A stretch of 64,000 bases of DNA from the NCBI GenBank assembly GCA_019009955.1, contig CM032228.1, positions 202,664,501 to 202,728,500 of the forward strand. Reading direction: 5' to 3'. Each line of letters starts with the position of its first letter. The first letter of the stretch is position 1. Origin of the DNA: Riptortus pedestris (lineage: Eukaryota > Arthropoda > Insecta > Hemiptera > Alydidae). Positions 11,197 through 24,116 of this stretch are shown here, piece after piece. Below the pieces are notes generated by a model that saw only the letters and a list, made by a program, of their open reading frames with translations, was not told the DNA's origin and made no database searches. The position numbers were made by a program, and so were the translations under genes.

Positions 11197-11253
<57 letters not shown>

Positions 11254-11385
11254 ATACATACATATAAAATAAAACACAACTAACATTTTGGGGACCCCAA
11301 ATTTAACCCCTTGCTGTTAATAAAACGTCTAAAATAACAACTTGAGGAACATAGCACCCTGGAGAGGAACATAGTAGGTTTGGTC
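11197..11385. repeat. (TA)n plus flanking block shared with 13525-13690
   Basis: After (TA)n and TACA repeats (11197-11264) comes AAATAAAACACAACTAACAT, TTTTGGGGACCCCAAATTTA, TTGCTGTTAATAAAACGTCT and GGAACATAGCACCCTGGAGA. The same block follows (TA)n at 13583-13690. With the adjoining SINE head this is one composite repeat present twice. Confidence 0.65.
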
Positions 11386-13092
11386 CCTTTATTTGGCCCA
11401 ATTATTAAACCTTTTGATTTTCATCGATTTCCGCATTATTTTTTCACATTACATTATTAAATATCAAATCGGGTGGTCTCCATTTTGCACTATTTGAGAA
11501 GGAGAAGTATTTTTAGTACAAAATAATGTAAGCTCAAGGTAACTTTTGTTTCTGAAGTTTATTGGCAGACATAGACTAGATTAAATGATAGGCTGGTTCC
11601 CCTCCTTCAATCTGACCCACCTAGCAACATATTCTAATGTAACTTATGGAAACTTTCTGTATTACAATTTGCTGATTTAAAAAAAACTAAAGAACATGAT
11701 TACTAAGACAAGCTGCTGATGAATATTTCTGATTTCATTTTCGTTTAAATTGTGCGTCAATATTTAAAAAAAGAAAGAAAAAAATAGATTTTTCTACTTC
11801 AATTCGGTTTTTTTTTGCTCCGGCGGTCTCTTCGTCAAATCTAAAACGTGTTTTGGTTGAAATTTTAGATTTTGAAGAAGAGATAGATCAAGCTGAAGTG
11901 GATTAGAATAACATTTGTCTTAGAAAAGAAGCCTACGGAACCATAAAAAAATGACAGTTTTAGCTATGTTAGAACAATAGACCCTCCCAGTTGAGTATAT
12001 TTAGCTCAACACTGAGCCGAGTTGTGGAATGTAATTTTTCAAAAATAAATATAATATAATTAAAATTATGTATACATTTTTATTTTAAACTGAAATAAAT
12101 GTTTATAGCTTTGGTAAAGCCCAGAAGCCCTTAGTAATACTTAATAAATAATGAAGTTTTGTGTAGGCAGAACAAAACTGGATTCAAATTAAATGAAGAA
12201 TCGTGATACCGTTAAGAAAGGTGATATACTAAGAAACAGGGAATACCGACTAAGCGTGCTGGTTTCAGCCCTGGACCATCTCTGCTAAAGTTAGTAAAGG
12301 TGCTGCAACCTGCTCAGCACTAGTACAATTATATAGTAAAGTTCTGACAAACGAAATTTCGAACGACATATCACTCCCTGTTTTCCACGCAGAGTATGCC
12401 TCTAACGTGGGAATTTATTTAAATGTTGTGTGCTCCATCCTTTGGATATCACTCACGACATATCACTCATCAAATGAGAAATATGCAAATCATAAGAAAC
12501 ATATCAAATTGGTAGAACAAATGTTGAAATTTTAGTCAAGAGTAGAAGGAATCTAACCTCCCAATTGGCTGTACTCAATTTCCTTTATAAGCTTAAAATG
12601 GTTTATTGCTCGCTGACGGACATGGTAATGACAGGAAGCAAAAAGTTGTAAAATGCTGTTGATTGGTCGGCCGAAGGTTCAGGAAAAATGAGAGAGGCGA
12701 TGGGGGATGAATCCACAGGTGGGCAGGGCTGTCACTCCTCCAACCACAGCTTTCGATAACACCCTCAACCCCTTACGATAGTCGCTGCTTCCCCTTCCTT
12801 CCTCCCTCTCCTCGCCAATTTACAAATCAATCCCGTCATATCAACCAATATCACTTTATACAGTAAATTGGTTCGTAGTGGAGCAGTTTAAGTTGTTCAG
12901 GCTTCGAGTCATCGAACTGGACAGGCGATCTCGCTCCTTAAGTGGAAATATTATTGAACCCTTTCAAAAATGGCTAAGCAAAGTTTTTGCTAAAGAACTA
13001 CGAAGAAGAGATAATCAGAGACACCGTAGAAATTCCAAAATGCCCAAATAACATTAATGGCTATAAACTCAGCAAAATGTGTGGTTTCAATT
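11386..13092. other. Unique sequence with a GC-elevated island at 12640-12950
   Basis: The island has CCACAGGTGGGC (E-box), CTTTCGATAACACC and a C/T-rich stretch CTTCCCCTTCCTTCC. Without comparison it is only a candidate conserved or regulatory segment. Confidence 0.3.
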
Positions 13093-13447
13093 TTCAAAAT
13101 TCTCGTCCTCAAAACCCCCCTCCCCTAGTCCGATTTCAGTCGTTAACGAACTTCATCTTTAGTTTTGAATGAAACGCTTATAAACTGCTCAAAATTGAAT
13201 AGGGATATTGCTTATTTTGTCTTATCCTATTAATTTTAATTAAATCGACCTTAATTAAATCACTTTTTATGGGGGGGGAAGACAATAATTTCTAATAAAT
13301 ATTAATGATATTTATAATTTTTAAAAAATGCTAGGCCCAATAAATACCACAAAACAGCCAATATCCCTATACATTTTGAGCAGTTTATATCGAGTTTGGT
13401 AATAATAAAGCAAAATAATTGCGACCACTAGAGCGGTAAAAGACAAA
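13093..13447 (-). mobile_element. Helentron-like body fragment, reverse, split by a MITE
   Basis: Minus-strand fragments of the body module: ACCACTAGAGCGGT at about 13424, CGAGTTTGGTAATAATAAAG at about 13390, and CCGATTTCAGTCGTTAACGA at about 13130. The 203-bp MITE interrupts it. At 13447 it runs into a truncated SINE and (TA)n. Confidence 0.6.
13183..13385. mobile_element. 203-bp MITE with TA target duplication
   Basis: Terminal inverted repeats at 13183-13210 and 13359-13385 start AACTGCTCAAAA and contain ATAGGGATATTG, with a 1-base gap. The dinucleotide TA flanks both ends (13181-13182 and 13386-13387). The element interrupts a Helentron-like repeat; the sister repeat at about 13692 has the uninterrupted sequence CGCTTATATATCGAG, which gives the empty site. 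TA duplication with AT-rich non-coding content points to a Tc1/mariner-type non-autonomous element, but no transposase is present to prove it. Confidence 0.8.
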
Positions 13448-13522
13448 TAAATAAATTGCCACTCAAAGTTTACCTTGTGAGATTAAGGTCAACGCTTTAG
13501 CTCTCATGACTAACACGAGCCC

Positions 13523-13524
<2 letters not shown>
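13448..13524 (-). mobile_element. SINE head fragment next to (TA)n
   Basis: Minus strand GGGGCTCGTGTTAGTCATGA and GAGCTAAAGCGTTGACCTTA, as in the 10976 copy; the B-box half and body are missing. It lies between a Helentron-like fragment and (TA)n. Confidence 0.65.
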
Positions 13525-13589
<65 letters not shown>

Positions 13590-13690
13590 AAAACACAACT
13601 GGCATTTTGGGGACCCTAAATATAACCACTCGCTGTTAATTAAACGTATAAAATAACAAATAGAGGAACATAGCACACTGAAAGTGAGTT
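13525..13690. repeat. (TA)n plus flanking block shared with 11197-11385
   Basis: (TA)n at 13525-13583, then AAATAAAACACAACTGGCAT, TTTTGGGGACCCTAAATATA, CGCTGTTAATTAAACGTATA and GGAACATAGCACACTGAAAG. See the partner copy; both lie beside a SINE head in the same orientation. Confidence 0.65.
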
Positions 13691-13816
13691 TGGTGAAACG
13701 CTTATATATCGAGTTTGGTAATAACAAAACAATAATTGCGACCGCTAGAGCGGTAACAGGCATATATATATAAAATTTTAAACGGACCTCATGCTCGCCA
13801 CCTCCTAGGTAGGACC
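13690..13816 (-). mobile_element. Helentron-like fragment, reverse, with intact MITE target site
   Basis: Contains CGCTTATATATCGAGTTTGG, ACCGCTAGAGCGGTAACAGG, a short TA core and TTTTAAACGGACCTCAT, then CCTCCTAGGTAGGACCGACG before similarity stops. It repeats the segment at 13170-13440, giving the uninterrupted version of the MITE insertion site. Confidence 0.6.
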
Positions 13817-14872
13817 GACGTTATTAAATATGTAAAATATTTATTACACTATAACAGTAAGGACTCTATTTTATTCTGTTTTAAGTTAACACTTAATATA
13901 CGCTTAATGAATTACCTCCCAAGGGAGGCAGGCTCATAAATGTACTCGTTATGTACGTACGTAGAAAACGTAGCATAAAAAATTACCACATAGAACGCGG
14001 ACAAGTTATATTGTTCATTTAGGCGAAGAGAAAATTATCAAATTTATAACGGACAATAGAAATAATTCATGAGGCAAAGCAAAACGAGCAAGAGCAAACA
14101 GGCAGAAAGAGTGATAAGCCACTAGAAATATTCTCAAGCTGATAAGGTTAAATTTACCCCGTTATTGTTAGGAAAATGTGCAACATTTATTCAATCAACC
14201 ATTTTGATAATAATACTTACCTGAGTTTTGAGAGTTGTTGGAGAGAAGTAATAAAGCCCATTATTATAATAAATGATAAGTTTGTTTCAATCTCTTAGGA
14301 TACTGTGAAGAATATTATGGAACTAAAGTAAAGTGATTTCCAAATCTTCATTAATTTTCCATAAAAGTAGAATGAGGGGTAACAAGGAACATTATTCTGA
14401 AGATGGCGTAATATATAATTCAGGAAAATGTATTGTTGTTCCAGCAAGCCTAAACTTTTAAACAGGTGCTTTATGAAAGCGTTCCCTGAATTCTAAGCAC
14501 CATAAACATATTTTTAATATCAGATTGCCGTGAATATATAATGAATATTTATGAGCTTCGTGTAATACGAAAATTCGTTATTATTGCAAAGCATTTTCAC
14601 TAACTTCGCTTGAGTATTCGAGTACACATTTTGGATAACATAAAACTTTCCTTTGTATGGGAACTCAAAGAGAGTTTGAAACAGGTTTTGAATTTAAATA
14701 AATATTATTAAAAAACAACGTTATAACTATCTAATGCTTAAATATTAAATAGGAACAACAGAAGCTGCTTCCTTTTTGTTGTACCCTAAAGGGTCCAATT
14801 CTTTACAGCTGGAAGGCTAATGAATAATGAATTAGGGAGTTCAACGCAGATTTCCTCCAAGATTATATGTTT
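13817..14872. other. Unique sequence
   Basis: Nothing recognised. Confidence 0.5.
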
Positions 14873-15866
14873 TAGCAGGTTTCCCTTATAGGAAATCAGC
14901 TATTGAGATTGTACTCTTGACGCTATTGAGATTGATGCGATGTTTTAGAATATTCGACGGAACTTTCCTCAAATATCAATCGATACTACTCAGGAGGTGG
15001 CGAACATGAGGTCCGTTCAAAATTAAATACATACATAAATATATATTCTCTCTCTCTCTCGCGCACACACACACACGCACACACACACACACACATGCAC
15101 ATGCTCGTCTGTTACTGTTCTAGCGGTCGCAATTTTCGTCAAGTTACAAAACTCGATATATAAGCGTTTCTTGTAGAATTAAAGATGAAGTTCGTTAATG
15201 GCTAAAATCGGACTAGGGGGAGGGGGTTTAGAAAAGGGAAACATGAAATATCCCCGTTATTATAAGTCGGATCGAAAATTAAATTACCCATAAATTTTGC
15301 TATACGCATATTTTCTCTATCATGAATATTAACGGAGTTATTAGGATTATTTACTTTTCAGCCTTCAGTAAACCCCCACTCTTACTCATAACATATTATC
15401 AATAAGCTGATATATCATGAACGACTTTAGACACATGCAAATTCATTTTAAGTTCTTCTCTAGAAAAGTTTATTTGATCCATGGCATACTCGATATTTAA
15501 CCGTTTCATGCAACTCTGAAGTTCATACTCGTTAATAGTCGAAATCGGGCTAGGAATAAGGGTGGTTTAGAGGGAGAGGGTATTCGAAAATTAAAATTAC
15601 CTCCACTACAATGAGTCAGATCATAAAAGATTAAGAGAACCAATCTTGTTAAACTATTGATGGTCTAAAATTGTTGGTCTATGCATTTTTTCACAACTCA
15701 TGTATTATGCGAGTTATTCTAATTCTTATGTTTTCAGTCTTAAGTATACCTCCTCCCTTCTACTCATCGGTTTTTCACATAGAAATAGAGTGTGCGTGAG
15801 ATGAGTTCAAAAGTGTGTTATACCAGCACTGGGGAAATCTGCTTAGTTTACGTAGCACCTGCGTGG
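14873..15866 (+). mobile_element. Helentron-like element, longest copy, with two body modules
   Basis: Left module at 14873-15022, compound (CT)n/(CA)n core at 15048-15100, stem-loop TTACTGTTCTAGCGG at about 15113, first body module to about 15372, spacer, second diverged body module from about 15488 (TACTCGATATTTAACCG) to about 15760, then the right end GGGGAAATCTGCTTAGTTTA with the hairpin ACGTAGCACCTGCGT at about 15843. This copy shows that the full element can hold a duplicated body. It lacks coding capacity. Confidence 0.7.
15048..15100. repeat. (CT)n(CA)n core
   Basis: Core of the 14873-15866 Helentron-like copy; here CT and CA take the place of TA. Confidence 0.85.
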
Positions 15867-18785
15867 CGGACTAATTTGTTTTCTTATTAGAAAGAAAGAG
15901 GACAAAGATGGTTGTAATTGCGGACTATTCCTCTCAATAAAAACTTGTGACTAGTTGGAATAATTTGTAATTTTATCATCAATACTTATATAATAACGAT
16001 ATCATTTTAAACCTCTTTCAATTTAATATTCTGCCACTATTGTAAAACGTAGGAGTAAAAATTCTGAGATTCGGAGAAAATTGATTTATTTTTTTCATCA
16101 AACTGAGCGAAGGAGCCAAGGCTCGCTCCATAAAACATGTCAGCTCTTTCGCATGAAGAACGGAACTCAGGAAAGAAAAGTTGTGGACAGAATTGTAGGT
16201 GTTGGAACAAGGGTTTCTCCAAAGAGATTTACTGGAGTTTTTCTTTGAAGTTTTCCTCTCTTTAGCCAGCTAGCAAGTCACAAACAACGGGGGAAGGGGG
16301 TTAGTCATTTCACCACACCGCCCAGATATTGAATCGATGTCAAACCAACCCACGCTTTTCCACCATTTTCACCAAAACACTCTACGGCTATTAAATATTA
16401 AGGCAACTTGTAAAGTTTAATAATACCAATCAGCCAGTATGCGTTAAATCTACGAAACCCCTATTGATGAAAATACGCAAATATGAGGCACAACACGTTC
16501 TGGTTGTATGGATAGCTAACGAATATGATCAGCCATATGCGCAGCCACTTTATATATACTTAAACTAACACGTTTTGGAAATCGCCAACGGACAATGTAT
16601 TTGAGAATTATACTCATATCAATGACAGACCGTTAAGAAGCAATCTTATTCACCCATGACGAACAATCACCATTTTTTTCTATACATCTCGAAAATTCTC
16701 TTCCCGTTTCAGGCTTTTTATAGTTACAACCGTGAAATATGAATAGTCGATTGAAAGAATAATGACAAACATATGACTTCCGTCAGTCTATAAACAGTAA
16801 TGAAATATTCGTGCATATTGTCCTTATATACTATATATACAAATAAAGGGGCAATACCACCACGATTTCGGTTTCGGTCTTTGAAACCTAAGATCTGATT
16901 TGAGTTAATATAATTGAAGAACTCAGTTGTGTAAGAACTAAGTTAATAGAGATAATTACTCAGTGTGCGCACTTTTAATTGTAATCGGTCCTAACAATGT
17001 AACATATAATTCAACAGTGAAAGAAAAAGTACCTATATTCATTCAGTTAACAATTACCCTGTTAATTACATAATCTTCTATACCCGATACTACTCCTGTC
17101 CCCTGCTTCGGATGTGCCCATGTCATGTAAATGCTAGGGTGTTATGGTCTTGAATGCGCGCGTGTTTAAAGTATTTGTTTAGATAGTAGTGGGAAATTTA
17201 TTGTAATTGATAAATATTATATATAGTCATATAATTAGAGAATGAGTGGTGCTCAGTCTTATAATGCTGTGTAGTGAATGGTTGGAAGTTAGTGCCATTA
17301 TGTTTTAGACAAGACAACAAGAATATGTTATTGTGTGTGCATTTTATTGTATTTAATTACAAGTGCTGTAGTGTACATAGTTTTTCTTTGAAATGAATGT
17401 AAAAGAGAGCTCTCAACGTAATTAAGACATGCATTATGTAAAGCTGCATTATTTTGAACGAAGAATTTTTTTAATTAATATCGTTTTTCAAGAAAAAAAA
17501 AAAGGATCTTAAGGTCTCAACTAAAACATCCTTTATTATTTTTAATCGCCAGACGTTTCGCCCTCCTGGGCATTTACAATGCAAAGAACATTCAGGGTAA
17601 ATTTGTAATTTTTATCTCTCATCCATTAAGGCAATCCATAATCTTCATGGATTCATTTTTTTTGGCCTGAAAAACGTTTATTGGTCTCAGTAAGGATTAG
17701 GCCTAATTAACATATTTTTTTTTAATATACGATAAGGAACTTCTTCACATTCGACATAAAGGTTAGTAACTGGGCTAGACATAAAGCACCAGGTCTACAC
17801 CCCCCTTTCCTAGAATGCCAGTGACAAGAACATGGACTGCATCTAATTGTTTTAAAACGCTGGATTTGGAAATTTGATAGAAAGCGAAAAAAACGTTCTA
17901 AACACAATTCATACTTGACACTTTTTGAATGAATTAAAAAGTAAATATCTTCTTATAGTTTTTCTGGGCCCGATATTCAAATATTCTTCATAATTTAATG
18001 GCAAGGATTACCAGTTAAATACTCCTTTTCCATGCTGACTTTATTTAAAAATATCCAACGTATTTCGTGGCCACGAAAAAACAAGTCGGGCATTTTTTAA
18101 TAAAACCAGAGAGGAAAAAAAAAGGAGGTTTGTGTTGGTAAACCCTTAAAGTGTGAAGTAAATGATATTGTTTCTCTTTTTGAAGTAAACCACCAGTCCT
18201 GTTAGTGCAACTAAAATGTCTGCACAGCCATTCTGATGTACTACCTTGGAATACACGGTAAGCTTTAGGGATCTTGAAGGAAGATCAGAATTAAGTTAAA
18301 TAACATTAAACCGCCCAAACCAAGTGGAAAAAAAATCTTACAGTGCCATTAGGGCAAACGACACAGTCACTTCTATGTGGAGCGAGGGAAGAGATAAAAT
18401 TATACATGACTTGAGTTGATAAAAGATAATTCACACATGGGTTATAAGTGTCGGTAGAAATTATCGCATACAAATTGGTGTATTAGGTAGCTAGGGGTGG
18501 TTCACCTAGAGATAACTCAGTCCCATGAGATTTTTACGTTTTCCCATAAATCTTGATGAGCACTAAAATCCGAGCTGAAGATGAGAACGTCTCGGGTCAC
18601 CATTCCCTCGGCCAACGATAAAAGGACTGAAATAGCCCCCTCTGCCTATCGCCTTATCACGTATCTCCGTAAAGTACACAAACAATGGAGGCGGATCCCA
18701 GCGCACTTAAAAATATTGTACAATAGTACCGAACGAATAAAGTATTAATATTAAATGATATATATTTTAAGGGTGAGTCAATTTA
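15867..18785. other. Unique sequence, with a GC-elevated stretch at 18540-18700
   Basis: No gene recognised. The 18540-18700 stretch contains TTATCACG and CAACGATAAAAG and is non-repetitive here; role unknown. Confidence 0.4.
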
Positions 18786-18890
18786 AGGGTTAGAGTTCCT
18801 CCAGTATAAATAATAACGCTATCACACCTGCCGGTGTAGACAGTCGTCACTGATTGAACATCAGTAAGCGAGTTTCGATGCAAGAGCACC
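18786..18890 (+). repeat. Single-arm copy of the 5831-6240 family, diverged
   Basis: CCAGTATAAATAATAACGCT, CACACCTGCCGGTGTAGACA, GTCGTCACTGATTGA and TTTCGATGCAAGAGCACC follow the family order. Confidence 0.55.
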
Positions 18891-21800
18891 GAAAAAGCAC
18901 ATTTAATTTAAGCATGTCCAGAGTATTTATTTATTAGGTGACACGCAATTGAAGCGATTTACATCCAGTATAAATCTTTTGTAACAATGTTCGATTAACC
19001 AAATGGTAAAAATAATTTTATTTATTGTTCCTGCTGGGGGGGGGGGGGAGGTATTGCTCGTGAACAAAAACAGGAGTAAAAAGAAAAATATAAAGAAGTA
19101 ACAAGAACATATTAAACACCAACTATTAAAACAGGAAAAAGTAAAAACTCAAAACATAAAACACCCAAAAAAAACAGAAATTATCGACAAAAGAGAAAAA
19201 CAAAATCCAAAACGAAACATTAAATTAAAGAATAAAAACACTCACAAATTAATGGAAAATCTTATTTTGTATTAATGCCTTAGTTAAATCTTATAAACAA
19301 TGTTACAATTAGGCCTTTATGACTATAATTCCCAGTAATAAGAAGAGTCAAATGGTTGATACACAACCCAAAATTGCAACAACCAAAGGGGCGTCGACGT
19401 AACTCAAATAACACTAAATGAAACACTATTCCATTATTCAAGACATAAACAATATCCAACAAAAGTGGGAACAAGAATGACTGTCAATAGTTTGCAAATT
19501 AAAGGAAATCAAAAAAACAAGGGCGGAATGGCCATCAAGTAATCGAAGTTCAAGAAGAGAAGACTAAGCAGATCTTGTTAGAAAGAATCAGGGCCATTTC
19601 AAGGTTTTAATTTTCCTTAGTAAGTTGGGTTTACACTTTTTTTTTTTTTAATGAAAAGATCGAACAAAGGTCGTTTCTCTATACCGCTGGTTTTCATGTC
19701 TGTCCGTGTGTGGGCGCCTCTGTGATGTTCCGTTAAGTTTAAACATCCTAACTGAGGTAGTATTTGTGTTGATAATGTCACCACTAAATGTCATGAGATT
19801 AGTCCTCCATATTCTCTCTTGGAGGGTTCATAAATATCGTGCTTGAGACAAAAAGAAATTCTCATAATGCCAATTCGGTATTATATATCTCAGAGTCATA
19901 TGAAACAAACCTGTGTTCTATTTCATGACTTCTTCTTTCTGATAAGGTTATGGTGGAATGAAATATGACTTCCATTACGTTAATGTAAGATTTATTGAGT
20001 TACATTTTTAAAGGAATTTTTCATATGTAATGAATATATCAGAGTCGTTAGAAAAGAAATGTGGCTTTCATTTGCAAAATACCTACTAAAAAAAAAGAGG
20101 AGAGGAATGGATAATTTTCAAAAACCATAAATTATTAATGGAACACCGCTGTAAAGTAAAACAACTTAATGGTAATCAGAGATTTCTAGCTGAATCTCTA
20201 ACAGGAGTCATTATGACCTTAGCCAAGGCCAATGGTAGTCTTCAATGGTTGGTTTGGCTTTTAAATAGGTAGCTTTAATAGGTGATAAAACACGTTATAG
20301 CTGTGGAGCAACTTCTTCAACTTGAAACCTTATCATCAGTCAAGTCGTAAATTGGATCCAGCTTTTATATAGGCAGCTTCCTTTCAAGAGCAAATAATAA
20401 TGGTTCTACTTTGCTAATAACCAATTTGATGCCTGTTTTGCTATTAATTTAAGGATTTTATTCAAAGATAACTCGTAATTTTTCTTCTCTTCCAAATTTT
20501 TCTAATGCCAACTCTTAAGTTCATTGAAAAATAATGCAAAAAACTCTCTATAGAACACCAACTCTCTATGATTTCACCCAATAAACCAACACACAAGAAG
20601 CCTTTTAGATCTGTTTATAAAGGAATTGAAGCTAGTTTATGAAAATCTTATAAGTGATTGATCTGCCAAAATTATTTTCCCATCGACGATAATTTGCTAA
20701 AGCAGTGTTTTACTCTATGGAATTTTATGCTCTTCTAGAGATTATTGATATTCTCTCTAAAGTTGTATCCTGGAATCTTGAGGGATGGTTGAATTTTTAG
20801 AATACCCTAATGGGTTGGTCTGCGAAGAACATTAAACAGCATTTAGGTTATGATAATTTTTAGTAAACAAAGTCCAAAGTGCCCAAGTCTTTTTTTACAT
20901 GAGTTTAGAATGCTTCTTCAAAAATCTTAAATATTCATACTTATTCAGATGCGCCTTAAATTGCAGACGTTATACTAGGTATTAGCGAATTCCCTTCTGA
21001 GTGTATAAGTATTGAAACCAGCAAATTAAGCAGGATTTAATGAAATTTTGTATACCACATAGCATAATTTGTGTAAAAATTGTGAGTGATTTAGGGTAAA
21101 AATAAATTGAGTTTGGTCGGTTCTGGGTAAGAAGGAATAAAATAACCGATATTTGTTGATAATTGATTGTTCGTGTTTTTGATTTTTGTTGCCATGGCTT
21201 TATGTTATTGCCGAAGGTCGCACAGGAAGAACTAAACAAGGATCAAAATAAAGTTTTATTTAGATGGGCCTTCGAGAAAAAAAAAATCGTTTAAATTTGT
21301 GAGCATGCTGAAAGAAATGTCCATTATTCATAGGTTTGGGTATATAAACGTTTATAAAGCTATGGATGTTGCCAGCGAAGTCCGTTAAAGGCGAGAAAGT
21401 TTTAGCCTTGGGGCGGGGGCAGTAGCACAAAGTTATTTCTCTGAATTTAGAAAAGAATTAATTCTTTATTTCTTTAAAAAAAATATATCTGTTGATAGTG
21501 ACCCACCTGTCCACATCTACCGACATAGAAAATTTGAAGAAGCTAGCCGAAGGCGCAGGGGCCTCCGTAGAGAAATGACATCGAGAAAAGACTAACAATT
21601 TTGGAGAAACAAGCTGAGTGAAAAGAAAATGTATAGAATCCAAACAACTGCTCAAAATGGCTTTAAACATACAGAAAACTGCCTATATTTAAGTATTAAT
21701 TCAAACAAAACTATTAGTGTCAAGTTTCATTCACATTCAAGTCTTAAGATAATTTATATTGCTTTTAAGTTATTTTCTTCTAAATATTGGATTCTATAAA

Positions 21801-22540
21801 TGCAAGAGTTCTCAGGGAGTATTGGATTATCAGCGAGGGAGAGGGTGTATTTAATTATCCTTTGTGTAAAGACAGGCGAGACGACTATAGAGCGGATTAC
21901 CCAGCGAGCCAACGGGAGCGCTCCCTGTGACTGTCTGGCAAACCACAGACCTGCCACCAACCAATCTCCCCGTCAGCCCTGTAATGAGAGCTCGCCCCTA
22001 ATTCTGTTGATTAATCACAATTAGTCCATCCACGTTCCCCTTATCAGCCATAATCAAACGGAACACCGGCCCATTCCAACAAACCATTAATTTCAACTAT
22101 CCCATTTTGGCTCTTCGTACCGACAAGAAAATTGATGAAATTAGCAATCTATTACGGAATGAATGTAGACATGCATACACAATTTGCATAATATATAAGA
22201 CGGGAGCGATAAAACCCCTAAGAAAAAACTGGAACTTCTTTCTTAATTTATTAATTTTCTGTTGGCTGATAATAATCTATCTACTAGGTATGATTTACAT
22301 TATTTTTTTTCTGTTAACGCTATAGAGCTTGGAAATATTTATTTAAAAGCAACGATGCCTATTCACCCATCAATCCCTAGAGTTCAAAGAAAGAAAATCG
22401 CAAAAAAAGAGAACAAGTGACTCAAATTAACAATGGAGTATTCTGGAAACCATTTATGAAAACGATTTGGACATCAGAATAATTTAAATAATATTAGTTA
22501 ATGGAAATATGAATACACAATAAAATATACTAGAAAAAAA
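18891..22540. other. Unique sequence with a GC-elevated island at 21800-22100
   Basis: The island holds CTAATTCTGTTGATTAATCA and CCTTATCAGCCATAATC, homeodomain- and GATA-like strings. On minus at about 20230-20340, CTGATGATAAGG and AACGTGTTTTATCACC recall Penelope-like 3' ends, weakly. Confidence 0.3.
19060..19260. repeat. A-rich tract, complement-like to 38280-38715
   Basis: Repeated AAAAACAGGA, AAACACCCAAAA and AAACAGAAAT segments. Base asymmetry is the mirror of the 38280 tract. A 13-base G run is at 19036-19048. Confidence 0.4.
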
Positions 22541-22599
22541 TTAAAAAAAAAAAAACAAGGAAAGGAAAAAATAATAGTAATAAAAAAGATAAAATAAAT

Positions 22600-22907
22600 A
22601 AACAGCAAAGTAAAGAAACTGTATTATTTTTAGGCGTGTAATGATTAAGTCTTTGTAATTACTGTTATCAGTCAATAATTTCTGTAAGTCTTTTGAAATG
22701 CCTAAAATGTCCCTTCGTTTGCAGCCAGCCATCATTTGATTTACTGTCAAAGTTTCGTTGCAGTGTCTACAAGTCGGTGTGCCCTTGTTTGTCTTCATGA
22801 GTCCGTGAGTCAGTAAGGAATGGCCAATGCGTAGTCTGGTCAGCACAACTTCTTCTCTTCGTGCACTCCTGTTTCTTGAAGGCCATTCCAGAACTGTTTG
22901 TTTTATT
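22600..22907 (-). pseudogene. Jockey-like LINE, C-terminal end after RNase H (remnant)
   Basis: Minus translation gives KQTVLEWPSRNR, RREEVVLTRLRIGHSLLTHG and PTCRHCNETLTVNQMMAGC, then KLLTDNSNYKDLIITRLKII. Trp-Pro, RREEVVLTRLRIGH and a Cys-His knuckle (C-x2-C, with the usual His replaced by Gln) are characteristic of the extreme C terminus of Jockey/I-group non-LTR polyproteins. About 100 codons remain, and no upstream RT or RNase H was recognised in the next kilobase. T-rich sequence on minus, not poly(A), follows. Confidence 0.75.
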
Positions 22908-22910
22908 TGT

Positions 22911-24116
22911 TATGGTTTTTTTTATGACGTGTGTTATCCAAAGATTGCTGCCACTGCTCTTATAGATCTTAGCAGATTCGGCTATTACATCTTGCTAGTC
23001 TGCAGGGTTTATGTGTATGCCTAATGTGGTTCTGCTATCTGCAGATCTTTGAACTTTCCTTAATGTCTGTATGCCATGGTTACCATAAAAGAGAAATGTG
23101 TATATTGTTAGAATTTAGTCTGTGAAATCGTTCAAACATTTGGACAGCCAAAGTTTTTTTGGCGTATAAATGTTATTAAGAACTGAAATTGTACCTGGTT
23201 TATTTAAATATTTAGATCGTAAGACATATACATAATTCCTTCCTGCTAAGGTCATCTTTAGCCACCTCGATAGGGATTCGTAATCATTGATTTATGGAGT
23301 GATCAACTCGACGTCCAGCACCGTGGAGGACCTGGAACCACATGTCTCCAATATACTGAAGAGCCTCAGATGCAGGGGGTGTGTCGTTACTTGAGCAGCG
23401 TTCGGCTTGTCAGTGAGATCTAAGGGAACCCAAGTCGTTAGTCATACCGACGGCCCGTCAAGCGTAATTATTCCCTAAATCCTCGCTAATTCGCACTGAC
23501 CGCATTGGTAGTAAACTCCTCAACTTAATTTTTGAAACTGCAACTATTTTTACCTTGAGGCTATTGATGGTAGTAATACATGTACCGATGCCGTAACCCG
23601 CACGGCCTCTGGCTCTCTTTTAAATATATATGGCAATAATGTACTTTAAAATTATACCTGTAGATCCTATTAAAAGAAAATAAATGTATGAAGAATGTTC
23701 AGAAACAGCACTTTCTCCTCCAAAAAGGTCTGGAATCTAATGATTGGATAGATATTGACAGGCATATTTCAGGAAGCTAATAAATTTTTATAATTCAAGA
23801 GAAAAAAAACAACCAATCGCATGCATTATTATTTTAATTCATAACTTTGTTCACAGTCAAGTAACAAAGTCGAAATGTTTGAATACAATCAGACAGACAA
23901 ATAATTATAACGTCTGTTTAATCTCGCAGGTGCTCCATGAATAGAACGTATTTCCTACTTGCACAATACAGCAATGCCACTCTGATAACATAGTTCAGCA
24001 ATTCTTCAATACTCTTATAAAATAGCCTACGTAAAGAGAGCTTGAAGAACTTTAATATTAACGTGCCATACCTATTGATATTGAAAATCACGTGATTAGA
24101 AGTACGTTTCAAGCCC

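Noticed and set aside
13497..13763. 88-codon minus frame rich in Tyr-Ile
   Set aside because: Translation of (TA)n plus repeat sequence; the same holds for frames over 30904, 34445, 35595, 27445, 23918 and 62321.
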